A stretch of 64,000 nucleotides of DNA, taken from the NCBI GenBank assembly GCA_020636435.1, contig JACJXX010000001.1:4543001-4607000 (forward strand). The letters are read 5' to 3'. A program made the position numbers and the translations under genes. Shown here one piece after another: positions 7,409-16,100 of the stretch; positions within the stretch are counted from its first letter, which is position 1; each line of letters opens with the position of its first letter. The notes beneath the pieces are model-generated. The model worked only from the letters and a program-made list of their open reading frames with translations. It was not told where the DNA came from and ran no database searches. The stretch comes from Lewinellaceae bacterium. Lineage in GTDB: Bacteria > Bacteroidota > Bacteroidia > Chitinophagales > Saprospiraceae.

Positions 7409-8416
7409 TCAACCCCTCCTCCCCTCCGACGGCGCCATCCCATGCGCCTCTTTCCAAACCCGCCGGAATTGCCGGGCGCTACGGTAGCCACACCTCCGGG
7501 CGATCTCGTCAATGCCAAGCTGCCCGTTCTGCAGCAGTTGGCTGGCTAATTCCAGTCGAATTTCCTGCTTAAACTCCTGGATCGTCCTGCCGGTGTATTT
7601 TCTAAACAAACGGGTCAGGTGGCGGGGGCTCAGGTTTACCCTCCGGGCCAGCGCTTCGGTACTGTGATTGGCCTCCGGGCCGTTGAGCAGCGTTTCCTGC
7701 ACTTTATGGATGGCCGGATGGAAGGGCTTTTGCAGGTTGCTGTAAATATCCCGCTGGGGGCTTGTCGCTTCCCGCCGGAAGCTGACCACCAACTCCTGAG
7801 CAACGCGGGCTGCCACAAAGGCGCCGAACCACTGTTCCACAAGGTAGAGCGCCAGGTCGACACCGGCCGACATGCCGGCGGAGGTGTATATCCGTTTATC
7901 TTCCGTGTAGAGCCTTTCCTGCTGGATATTTGCCCGGGGATAGCGCCGCCGCAGGTAGTCGAGGCATTTCCAGTGGCAGGTGCATCTTCGGTAGTCCAGC
8001 AAGCCCATCTCCGCCAGGATCAGGGCTCCGGAGCAGATAGAACAGAGGCTGGCGCCGCCCTCGTAAGCCTGCTTCAGCCAGGGAGCAGCGCGCCTTATGG
8101 CTACATCCAGCGCTCCTTTTTCAAAGCTTTTGAAGTCGATGCCGGGAATGCAGATAAAGGTGTCCTCGCCCGGATAGAGGCGCTCCGGAGCCGTAAGGCA
8201 ACAAAGCCCCAAGCCCTGTTCAGACTGTATGCCTTCTTCAAAACTCGTAAACTGGATGCGAATGGGGCACTGGCAAAGGTTCCTGGCCTCGTAGAATACC
8301 TGCAGGGGCCCGGACAGGTCCATGAGGTGGGTTTTGGGAAAAAGCAAAAAGATGATGTTGTGTCGGGCCATGGCGTGGTGTTTGGACAAAGATCGGTCGT
8401 TTTGAGCCATTTGCAT
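7409..8416 (-). CDS. GlxA-family AraC-type transcriptional regulator with DJ-1/PfpI domain
   Basis: The 335-residue protein has a DJ-1/PfpI-like amidotransferase fold (about 18-190) with a Cys at the nucleophile elbow (LCSICSGA), then two AraC helix-turn-helix motifs (about 235-330; LARRVNLSPRHLTRLFRKYTG and IDEIARRCGYRSARQFRRVW). Such regulators sense small ligands through the DJ-1 fold. The start at 8416 gives MQMAQND; starts at 8410 or 8371 are also possible. It is divergent from an exported DJ-1/PfpI protein 69 bases away, and a 12-bp palindrome lies between them, so it probably controls that gene and itself. Confidence 0.9.
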   Translation of the reverse strand: MQMAQNDRSLSKHHAMARHNIIFLLFPKTHLMDLSGPLQVFYEARNLCQCPIRIQFTSFEEGIQSEQGLGLCCLTAPERLYPGEDTFICIPGIDFKSFEKGALDVAIRRAAPWLKQAYEGGASLCSICSGALILAEMGLLDYRRCTCHWKCLDYLRRRYPRANIQQERLYTEDKRIYTSAGMSAGVDLALYLVEQWFGAFVAARVAQELVVSFRREATSPQRDIYSNLQKPFHPAIHKVQETLLNGPEANHSTEALARRVNLSPRHLTRLFRKYTGRTIQEFKQEIRLELASQLLQNGQLGIDEIARRCGYRSARQFRRVWKEAHGMAPSEGRRG

Positions 8417-8425
8417 TGAAGAATT

Positions 8426-8437
8426 CCTATTAATAGG
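8426..8437. promoter_or_regulatory. 12-bp palindrome in divergent promoter region
   Basis: CCTATTAATAGG is a perfect palindrome placed between the start of the GlxA-type regulator (8416) and the start of the DJ-1/PfpI gene (8486). Its position fits an operator serving both promoters. It is short, so chance is possible. Confidence 0.35.
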
Positions 8438-8485
8438 TAAATTGAAACAAGTATTTATCCCTCTGTTTATTTAAACCCGACGACA

Positions 8486-9757
8486 ATGAAAAAAGTATGC
8501 TTCTCTACCGTTTTTTGCCTGCTGGCCCTGGCGCAGGCGTTTGCACAGCCCCAACAGAATGGCCGGGTGTACAAGGTCGCCCTTTTCGTTCCCAACGGAG
8601 CCGAGCTGCTCGATTTTGCAGGCCCCGGCGAGGCCTTTACCCAGGCGCCCGGCTTTGAGGTTTACCTGGTTAGCCTGAGCGAGGAGCCCATCAAAAGCCA
8701 GGGCTTCATGACAATTACCCCTAATTACAGTTACAAAAACTGCCCCGCGCCGGATATTATCCTGATCCCGGGTGGAGGCACGGGCAGGATCATCAATGAC
8801 CCGGAAGCCATTGACTGGATCAAAAAACACTACCAGGACGGGGGAATGGTGCTCACCGTCTGCACGGGCGCTTCGGTCGCTGCCAAAGCGGGATTGCTGG
8901 AAGGCAAAAAAGCGACCACTTACCACACTGCTTTTGATTATGTGCAAGGCTACTGTTCCGATTGTGAATTGTTGAAGGGCGCCCGCTACGTCGACAACGG
9001 CCGGGTCATCACCACTGCCGGCATTTCCGCCGGCATTGACGGCGCCCTGCACCTTATCTCCCGCATCAAGGGGCAGGATGTGGCCGAAGAGGCTGCCCGC
9101 AACATGGAATACGACAAATGGGCGCCTAATGAAGGCTATATGAACTACAAGAACGAATTTGTCCAATACCTGGAGCAATATGGCCCAATCCAGGCCAGGA
9201 AACACTACCGGAACGAATTGGCCGATGCCGGCGCCCTGTTCTTTGTGGGAGAAATCAAGAACCTGGCGGCGGAAATGAGCGCGGCAGGCAGCCATGAAAA
9301 GGCAGCGGAGGCGCTCGAGTTTGGCGCTGATTATTATCCGGGCGAGGCCATCATTTACAATCAGCTCAGGGAAGTATATGCCCGGGCGGGCAAGCCCGTG
9401 CCTCCCGGGCCGGAAGATTTTATGGAAACGGCCCTGCAGGGTAAAACGGATGAGGTGATGGCTATGTACGAAAAGGCGAAAGGACAATTTTCGGGCTGGA
9501 TCCTCTTCGAAGAGTCTCGCATGAACTGGACTGGCTACCAGCTTCTGAGGCAGGGCAAAAACGAAGCGGCCATCAAAATTTTCCAGCTCAACGCCGATGC
9601 CTACCCCACATCCTGGAATGTATATGACAGCCTGGCCGAAGGATACATGAACGATGAACAATGGGATAAGGCGCGCAAATTCTACCGCAAATCGCTGGAA
9701 ATGAATCCCAACAACGACAATGCCCGAAAGATGCTGGCGAAAATGGAGGAGCGTTAG
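8486..9757 (+). CDS. Exported DJ-1/PfpI-family protein with C-terminal TPR repeats
   Basis: The 423-residue protein begins with a signal peptide (MKKVCFSTVFCLLALAQAFA), then a DJ-1/PfpI domain (about 28-215) with nucleophile elbow VCTGAS and the downstream TTAGISAGIDGALHLI helix typical of the family. The C-terminal 200 residues are helical and include tetratricopeptide-like repeats (about 355-420, ending WDKARKFYRKSLEMNPNN). It should act in the periplasm. The substrate is unknown; family members include glyoxalases, chaperone-like and amidase-like proteins. The divergent regulator has the same fold fused to DNA-binding domains, so a common ligand is plausible. Confidence 0.85.
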   Translation: MKKVCFSTVFCLLALAQAFAQPQQNGRVYKVALFVPNGAELLDFAGPGEAFTQAPGFEVYLVSLSEEPIKSQGFMTITPNYSYKNCPAPDIILIPGGGTGRIINDPEAIDWIKKHYQDGGMVLTVCTGASVAAKAGLLEGKKATTYHTAFDYVQGYCSDCELLKGARYVDNGRVITTAGISAGIDGALHLISRIKGQDVAEEAARNMEYDKWAPNEGYMNYKNEFVQYLEQYGPIQARKHYRNELADAGALFFVGEIKNLAAEMSAAGSHEKAAEALEFGADYYPGEAIIYNQLREVYARAGKPVPPGPEDFMETALQGKTDEVMAMYEKAKGQFSGWILFEESRMNWTGYQLLRQGKNEAAIKIFQLNADAYPTSWNVYDSLAEGYMNDEQWDKARKFYRKSLEMNPNNDNARKMLAKMEER

Positions 9758-9815
9758 GGGTGAGGAAATAAATAAACTACTCAAAATGACGAAGGTATTT
9801 TTTCTTCGCGCATTT

Positions 9816-9930
9816 GACGCGCATAACCTGTTCCGACGAATGTCGGAAGTGGGGCTAGGCTACGCAAGGAAAATGCAACGACGCATAAAGGAAAAAGACC
9901 AAGTCAGATGGGTAGGTTATTTGTTGCGTC
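9816..9930. repeat. Imperfect inverted-repeat element between convergent genes
   Basis: The outer arms are GACGCGCATAACCT at 9816-9829 and AGGTTATTTGTTGCGTC at 9914-9930, which pair apart from a short bulge. Inside lies a perfect 7-bp hairpin with a 4-base loop (TTCCGAC at 9831-9837, GTCGGAA at 9842-9848). It sits between the stops of the DJ-1 gene and the first choice-of-anchor I gene. It may terminate both transcripts or be a small palindromic insertion. Confidence 0.4.
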
Positions 9931-9962
9931 ACCCCTTGAATGGATAAATTTTGCGCACTCCC

Positions 9963-12287
9963 TTAACGCCGTTTTTCTTCCTGCTTATCCTGTATCAGCA
10001 GGATGTGCCGGCTGGTTTCGCCGATATTCACCGTGCTGCTTTCCGGGTCGAGCTCCAGGATGAGGTAGCGGGCGCCCTGAATATCGCTGTCCAGAATGTC
10101 GACTTCTATAACCTTAGCGCCCTTTTCTTCTTTCTCAAAGGAAACAGAAGTGGCGGATAGCAAATAATCTTCCCCTTCCACTGCACTGGAAGGCGCGATC
10201 ACTCTGACACTGGCTTTGCCACTGAGTTTCCCCGGCTTCTCAACAGCCAACTCCAGTTGCAGTTTTCCGGCGCCTTTTTCTGTGATAGAATTGGCTTCGG
10301 CAAAACTTACCGCCGGGGCAGTGGCCAGCTCGAAGGCAGCCACAGAAGAGCTGATCTCGTGCGCCGCCAAGACGTACGCATATCCGGTGGGGCTATCTTC
10401 CGGCGCGATGTAGATCAGCCCCTCAGGGCTGAGGTCGCCGCCCAGGCTATCCACCGCCCGGGTATTGATGTACTGCACAAACTCCGGGGCTTCAGGCCGG
10501 GCGAGCCGGTATGCCACCACTCCGCCGATCCGCTCCAGGGCGATAAAGGCGAATGGCGTTCCGTTGAGTTCCGCTACCTTGACGCTGGCCGGTTCCGGCC
10601 CTTTGTCATCAGAACGGCTCTTGAAGTCGTTGCTCTTATTCTGGGTATTAAACAGGGGGCCGAAAGTGGGGTCGGCGGCGGTAATCATTTCCAGCGCGTT
10701 GCCGCTGTCGTACACCAGCGCCCCGGTTGCCGCGTCCCATATAGCAAAAGAGCGCCCGCCAAAGGTGTAGAGCTCCTCGTACCGGCCATCGCCGTCGCTG
10801 TCCCCTGAAGCGCTGCTCACCCGCAAGCGGCCCAGCAGGGCGTCATCCCGGAGGTATTCAGCGCCGGGGAAGGCACGCTCGTCCAGCACGATTTCCTCAT
10901 CCTTTACCCGAAACTCTTCGGTAAAGCCCTCGTAGTCGCGGGCGTCGCCTTCGTTGGCCGTGATCAGATAGCCCTTTCCGCCTACTGTGAAGTAATCGAT
11001 CGCATCCGGCTGATACATTCCTTTGATGGGCCAGTTGGCGAAAAATACGCCTCCGGATGCGTTGGAAACATCGAGGGTAAAGCCCTCAGCAGCCCAGTCT
11101 TTATAACCGAACGGCAGGACAGCCGTTATTTCCGGCACCCTGAGGTCTACTACCGCCAGGGCGTTGTTTTCCTGACAGGTGACATAAGCCGTGGCGCCAT
11201 CATCCGAGATGGCGATGTACTCCGGCTCCAAATCCTGGGCAACAGTGGCGCCGGGGCCGTAAATGCGCACGCCCTGGGCCACCAGCTCGTCCCGCCGGTC
11301 GTTAAAGGCAGTAAAGTCCAGCGTCGTGCTTTCCGGGTTGGCCACGCCTTTGCTGATGTCGATAATGCTGACCGAGCCTTCCGGGTCGATCCGGTAATCA
11401 TCGCTGGGCTCCCCTTCGTTGGCGGCCAGGACCTTGCTGCCGTCAGGAGAAAACAGGAGCATGTCGGGCATGGCGCCTACGGTAGCTGCGCTGATGAAAA
11501 CGCCGTTGGTATCCAGGAAGGCAACTTGGCCGGGGCCGGTGGAGCTGATGCCCTGTATCGCAACGGCTATGATGCCATTGTGAGCGGCGACGGAATTGAT
11601 GCGGCCGCCAAATACATCCAGGTGAACGCTCCTGATCTCCTCGATCCTGGATGGGTTGCTGAAATCCAGGATCATTAGTTTGTTTTCGCTGAAGTTGGTT
11701 ACAAAAAGGCGGGAAGTGCTGCCATCGTAAGCCAGGATTTCTGCGGAAGCGCCCTCCCCGAAGGCATAACTGCTGATGTGAGACAATTGCACACGGGAAG
11801 ACGGCAGCGCTGCCGGCGGCGCGGCATCTACATCCTGGATCAGGACGATGTGGCGGGGCCTTTTGCCCAGCGCCAGCAGGCTGCCGTCTGGCAGCTCGAT
11901 CTCCAGAATGAGAAAGCGGCCGCCAACGTGGCCGTTGTTCAGAATTTCAAGGCTAATGTTGTGAACCTTCGGCTGCCCCGCTGAAAAGCTCAAAGAGGGA
12001 TTTGCAATATTGTAATCCACGCCTTCCACAGCCGTAGAAACTTTGGCAGCTTTAACGGTGGCATGGCCGGAGAGATTCCCGCCGGCCTCTATCACCACTC
12101 CGATGTCAAGCCGGCCAGACCCTTCCGGGACAATAGTGCTGGGTTCTGCAAAACTGAGCGTGGCCCGGGCAAGGGTGTCTGGGATAGAACGGAATGCCGG
12201 CGCATGGCCCGCATAGAGCGGGCCGGCACAGAAGGACAGCGAAAACGCCATCCCCAAAGCTATGAACAAAGGAGAAAGGTACTTCAT
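9963..12287 (-). CDS. Secreted choice-of-anchor I protein with two Calx-beta domains
   Basis: The 774-residue protein has a signal peptide, a Calx-beta domain (about 40-150), a long beta-propeller-like choice-of-anchor I region (about 165-640; motifs such as NKLMILDFSNP, LEPEYIAISDDGATAYVTCQENNALAVVDL, LITANEGDARDY and RSDDKGPEP) and a second Calx-beta domain (about 665-768). The family is annotated as surface or secreted with unknown activity; a relation to phytase-like/phosphatase propellers is often noted. Unlike its larger neighbour it ends right after the Calx-beta strand (LLIQDKQEEKRR), with no T9SS sorting domain, so its outer-membrane export route is unclear. The propeller is clearly paralogous to both propellers of the next gene. 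Confidence 0.88.
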   Translation of the reverse strand: MKYLSPLFIALGMAFSLSFCAGPLYAGHAPAFRSIPDTLARATLSFAEPSTIVPEGSGRLDIGVVIEAGGNLSGHATVKAAKVSTAVEGVDYNIANPSLSFSAGQPKVHNISLEILNNGHVGGRFLILEIELPDGSLLALGKRPRHIVLIQDVDAAPPAALPSSRVQLSHISSYAFGEGASAEILAYDGSTSRLFVTNFSENKLMILDFSNPSRIEEIRSVHLDVFGGRINSVAAHNGIIAVAIQGISSTGPGQVAFLDTNGVFISAATVGAMPDMLLFSPDGSKVLAANEGEPSDDYRIDPEGSVSIIDISKGVANPESTTLDFTAFNDRRDELVAQGVRIYGPGATVAQDLEPEYIAISDDGATAYVTCQENNALAVVDLRVPEITAVLPFGYKDWAAEGFTLDVSNASGGVFFANWPIKGMYQPDAIDYFTVGGKGYLITANEGDARDYEGFTEEFRVKDEEIVLDERAFPGAEYLRDDALLGRLRVSSASGDSDGDGRYEELYTFGGRSFAIWDAATGALVYDSGNALEMITAADPTFGPLFNTQNKSNDFKSRSDDKGPEPASVKVAELNGTPFAFIALERIGGVVAYRLARPEAPEFVQYINTRAVDSLGGDLSPEGLIYIAPEDSPTGYAYVLAAHEISSSVAAFELATAPAVSFAEANSITEKGAGKLQLELAVEKPGKLSGKASVRVIAPSSAVEGEDYLLSATSVSFEKEEKGAKVIEVDILDSDIQGARYLILELDPESSTVNIGETSRHILLIQDKQEEKRR

Positions 12288-12500
12288 GCCTAAAATTGAA
12301 TTTTAATACCCCTCGCTGGAGGCTTGTAACCAGTCAGGTGACAGGGTGGGAATACTATTTGCGGGCTGGCTGGAAGGGGGAAATGAAGTGGCCAACCTTA
12401 ATGCAGCATACGGGAAAGAGGAGGATATGTTGCTTGAAGCTGTGTGGGACTTTATTGTTGAGGCCAGAAAAACCTTTGAGGTTTTGTCGTGCCGCAGTTA

Positions 12501-12659
12501 GGCACGACGAAAGAATAAACTGTCCATTCTGGCTTGTCCTTTTTGCGCCATGCTGCGTTGCTCATCACTCAGGTAGCTTTGGCTATCCTCATTCTTCGCG
12601 CCTTGCCTGGCACAAAAATTACTGCCCCATAATTGAACACTTTATTCTTTCCTCGTGCC
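12501..12659. mobile_element. MITE-like element with terminal inverted repeats and TTA flanks
   Basis: The left end GGCACGACGAAAGAATAAA (12501-12519) and the right end (12641-12659) are reverse complements with one mismatch over 19 bases. Both sides are flanked by the same trinucleotide TTA (12498-12500 and 12660-12662), consistent with a 3-bp target duplication. A second, inner inverted pair is TTTTTGCGCC near 12540 and GGCACAAAAA near 12609. There is no open frame, so it would be non-autonomous and depend on a transposase elsewhere. Confidence 0.55.
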
Positions 12660-12842
12660 TTAGCGAAATTTATGATTCTGCGGCAATCGGGGGGGGGAGG
12701 CAGAAATCTACGAAGTTTGATGTGCGATTTTTGGGACTTTTCACGCAAGTGTGTGTCTCGCAGGGGGTGCGATTCTATTTTGTACCCCCTTATGTTTCTG
12801 GGCATGAAAACACCCGGAATTATTCCCTCGAAGTACTGTTAC

Positions 12843-12979
12843 ATGGTTTCCCGGTTCCATTGTTGAGGCCGTAGGCTCCATAACAGTGGAGCAAGGGGAC
12901 TGTGAAACCATGTTTTCCTGAATTTTAGGGGCATTTCCCCAACCTATCTGCTACATGGGTACAAATGGGAATTGCACCC
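12843..12979. repeat. Structured dispersed repeat, copy A
   Basis: The copy has, in order, ATGGTTTC, CATTGTTGAGGCCG, GAAACCATG and GGGTACAAA followed after four bases by GAATTGCACCC-like sequence; the same blocks in the same order and nearly the same spacing occur at 57938-58081. ACATGGTTTC (12841-12850) pairs perfectly with 12904-12913, inner arms CCATTGTT and AACAGTGG also pair, and GGGT-A-CAA/TTG-C-ACCC forms a separate 3' hairpin (12957-12979). It is probably a REP-like element or a small structured RNA family. Confidence 0.55.
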
Positions 12980-13195
12980 CTCGCAGGGGCGCAGAGGTCC
13001 AGAGTCTTGATTTTCAACATGCTTCGCATGCAGAAAATTCTTTTGACACAGTTATTTGAAGACTCCCCGATTTTTCATTTGTCCCGGATGGAATGTACTG
13101 ATACCGCAGTCCCATACAGGCACATCGCACATCAAACGCCGCACAACAAACGTCCAAAATTATTTCACCCTCCAAATATCACAGAACCGGCAATT

Positions 13196-16100
13196 TTACT
13201 CCACAACCAGCCTCTTCTCCAGCAGCCTGCTGCCCGAAACCAGCCGAACCAGATAGATGCCCGGCGGCATGGCCGACAGGTCGATCTCCGCCCGATATTC
13301 TCCCTGCAGAGGCACGACGCGGCTGTGCGAGATCAACTGGCCGGCGGCATTGGCCACCTGAAGGTGGTAAACCGACTCCCGTAAATTGCGCAAGCGCACA
13401 GTTGCCAGGCCGGCAGTGGGGTTGGGAGACAACTCTATGGCCTCCGCCGGCGCTATGTGCTGCGTACCGGCGCAAATGTCAATTGTGAAGTTGAGTTCCG
13501 CCGGCAGCTGGCAGCCCAAATCGCTGACGACAATGGCTTCAACAGAATAAGCGCCGGGCGCAAATCCTTCAACAATAAAGGCATCCTGCATGATGCCATC
13601 GATGATGAAAGCATTTCCGGAGCCAGGTTCGAAAATGGTTACATCATCCGCGCAGATCAAGGTATCCTGCGGGAAATCAAACGCAGGAAGCGGGGTAAAG
13701 GATACGGCAACCGTATCCGTGGCGACGCAGCCGCTGGCCGTGGTGGCTGTTACCGTATAAGGGCCTTCGTTGCTCACGGCAATAGAAGGGCCCATCTCAC
13801 CTGTGGACCATGCGATCTGCTCATAAGCCCCGCTTACCTCCAGCAAGCCGGGCTGGCCTTCGCAGAAACTCACCTCATCAGGCAAGGAGGCAATGGAGCA
13901 ATTTAGTTGCAGGTCGAACAAGGCTACCGTGCCGCTTACCTCGTAAGCCACCACAAGCATCGGCCGGCCGGTGGGGCTGGCCGATGCCGGAATGAAAGCC
14001 ATGCCTTCGGGGCTTAGGTCGCCCCCCAGATCAATGACGTTGCGGGTATTGATATACTGGATGAATTCAGGAGCAACCGGGTTGCTCACTTCGTAAGCAA
14101 CGATGCCCCCCATGCGTTCCAGGCCGATGAAGGCAAACTCCCGGCCGTCGATCTCTGCGACGACTACTGTTTCCGGCTCCGGGCCCTTGTCGTCGGAGCG
14201 GTTCTTGAATGCATTCTCTTCATCATTGGTATTGAACAAGGAGCCGAACACGGAATCCGCTTCGATGATTTGTTCCAGGTCGTTGTCGCTATCGAATATC
14301 AATGCACCCGTCGCAAGGATTCGAATGGAAAAGGAGCGGGCGCCGTAGGCATAGAGCTCATCGTAGTCGCCGTCACCGTCTGTGTCGCCGGCAGCGCTGC
14401 TGATGCGCAGGCGGCCCAGCAGCACATCTTCCTTCAGGTATTCTGCATCGGGGAAGGCGGTGGGGTCGAGCACGATCTCATCGTCCCCTACCCGGAATTC
14501 TTCAGTGAAGGCGCCGTAGGTACGGGCGTCGCCCTCGTTGGCGGTGATGAGGTAGCCTATTCCGTCAACAGTGAAAAAATCGATAGCGTCAGGTTGGTAC
14601 AAGCCTTTCACCGGCCAGTTGGCGAAAAAAACCCCGCTGCTTCGGTCGGAAGCGTCGAAAGAGGCGCCGGCCCGATCCCAGTCTTTAGTTCCCAATGGCC
14701 AGATGGCGGCAACTGTTTCGGTGGGCAGGTCGATGACCGCCAGGGCGTTGTTTTCCTGGCAGGTGACGTATGCGGTATTGCCGTCCTCGGAAATGGCAAT
14801 GTGTTCCGGCTCCAGGTCCTGGGCGACAGTGGCGTTTGGGCCAAAGATGCGCACGCCTCCGGCGATCAGGTTAGCCCGCTGGCTGTTGAAGGCTTCAAAG
14901 CCCAGTGTCGTGACAGCGGCGCTCGCCACTCCTCCGCTGATGTCAATGATGCTGACCGAACCCTCAGGGTCTACGGTGTAATCACTACTGGGTTCTCCTT
15001 CGTTCGCGGTCAGCACCTTGCCTCCATCCGGGGAGAAAAGTATCATATCGGGCAGTACGCCGACGGCAACTTCCTTCTGGAATGAACCATCTACATCGAA
15101 GAAAACGACTTTACCGCTGTCTCCGGTATTCGCCCCCTGCACCGCTACAGCGACGATGCCATTCCTGACGGCCACAGCGTTTGCCCCGCTGCCGTACGGA
15201 AGAACGGAGAACGTATCCACCCGAGTCACATTGGCAGGGTCGGAATAGTCGAGTATTTCGACAACAGAAGCGGCGGGATTGGTCACAAACAGGCGCTGGC
15301 TCGCCTCGTCGTAGTCAGCGATCTCCAGGGTTGAACCAAACGGGGTGGCATAACTCCCCAGGTAGTTCATCTGGATATAGGGATTTGTTTGGGCAACGGG
15401 CGGCGCATCGTCATTGTCCTGGATGAGCAGGATGTGGCGGTTGGTTTCCTCGATAAAGACGGAGTTATTGGCGGGAGCGATCTCCAGGATGAGGTAACGG
15501 CCGCCGGGAGCATCGTTGTCCAGAATATCCAGGGTGATGCGCTGGGGCTCGGAAGAACCACCCGGGAACACCAGGCTGGTATTGGCCATCGTATAGTCTT
15601 CCCCCTCTACAGCGGTAGATGCGCCAATTATCCTGACCGTGGCTTCGCCGTCCAACGCTCCGTCAACTTCCACCTGCACTTCAATTTCCAGACGGCCGGA
15701 GCCCTCGGGGACGACGGAGCTGGATGTCGCAAACCCAACGGTGGCGAAAGTCCCTGCTTCAAAGACGGCGACTGTTCCACTTACCAGGTGGGACGCCACC
15801 AACAGCGCTTTGCCGTCGGGGCTGTCTTCGGCGGCGATGAAGGCCAAATCATCGGGGCTGAGGTCGCCGACCGGAAAATTGAGGTTGCGGGTGTTGATGT
15901 ATTGAATGTACTGCGGCGCTGCCGGGTTGCTCAGTTCAAACACCATAACGCCTCCTATGCGCTCCATAGCAACGAACGCGTAGGGCACGCCATCCACCAC
16001 TCCCACCACAACGGCTTTCGGCTCAGGCCCTTTGTCATCGGAGCGGCCCTTGGGTTCATTCTCATCTTCATTGACGTTGAAAATCCGGGCGAAGACGGGG

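Larger units (their letters stand above)
12288..13195. other. Gene-free 0.9-kb spacer rich in repeats
   Basis: No credible coding sequence was found between the two choice-of-anchor I genes. The stretch holds a perfect 8-bp hairpin at 12486-12508 (GTCGTGCC/GGCACGAC), a MITE-like element at 12501-12659, a structured dispersed repeat at 12843-12979 and a small hairpin with ATGC/GCAT arms near 13019-13030. Open frames here are short and lack coding character. The upstream promoter of the 774-residue gene must lie within its first 100 or so bases. Confidence 0.7.

Noticed and set aside
12569..12805. 78-residue minus-strand frame in the choice-of-anchor spacer
   Set aside because: It overlaps the MITE-like element and lacks any start context or family resemblance.
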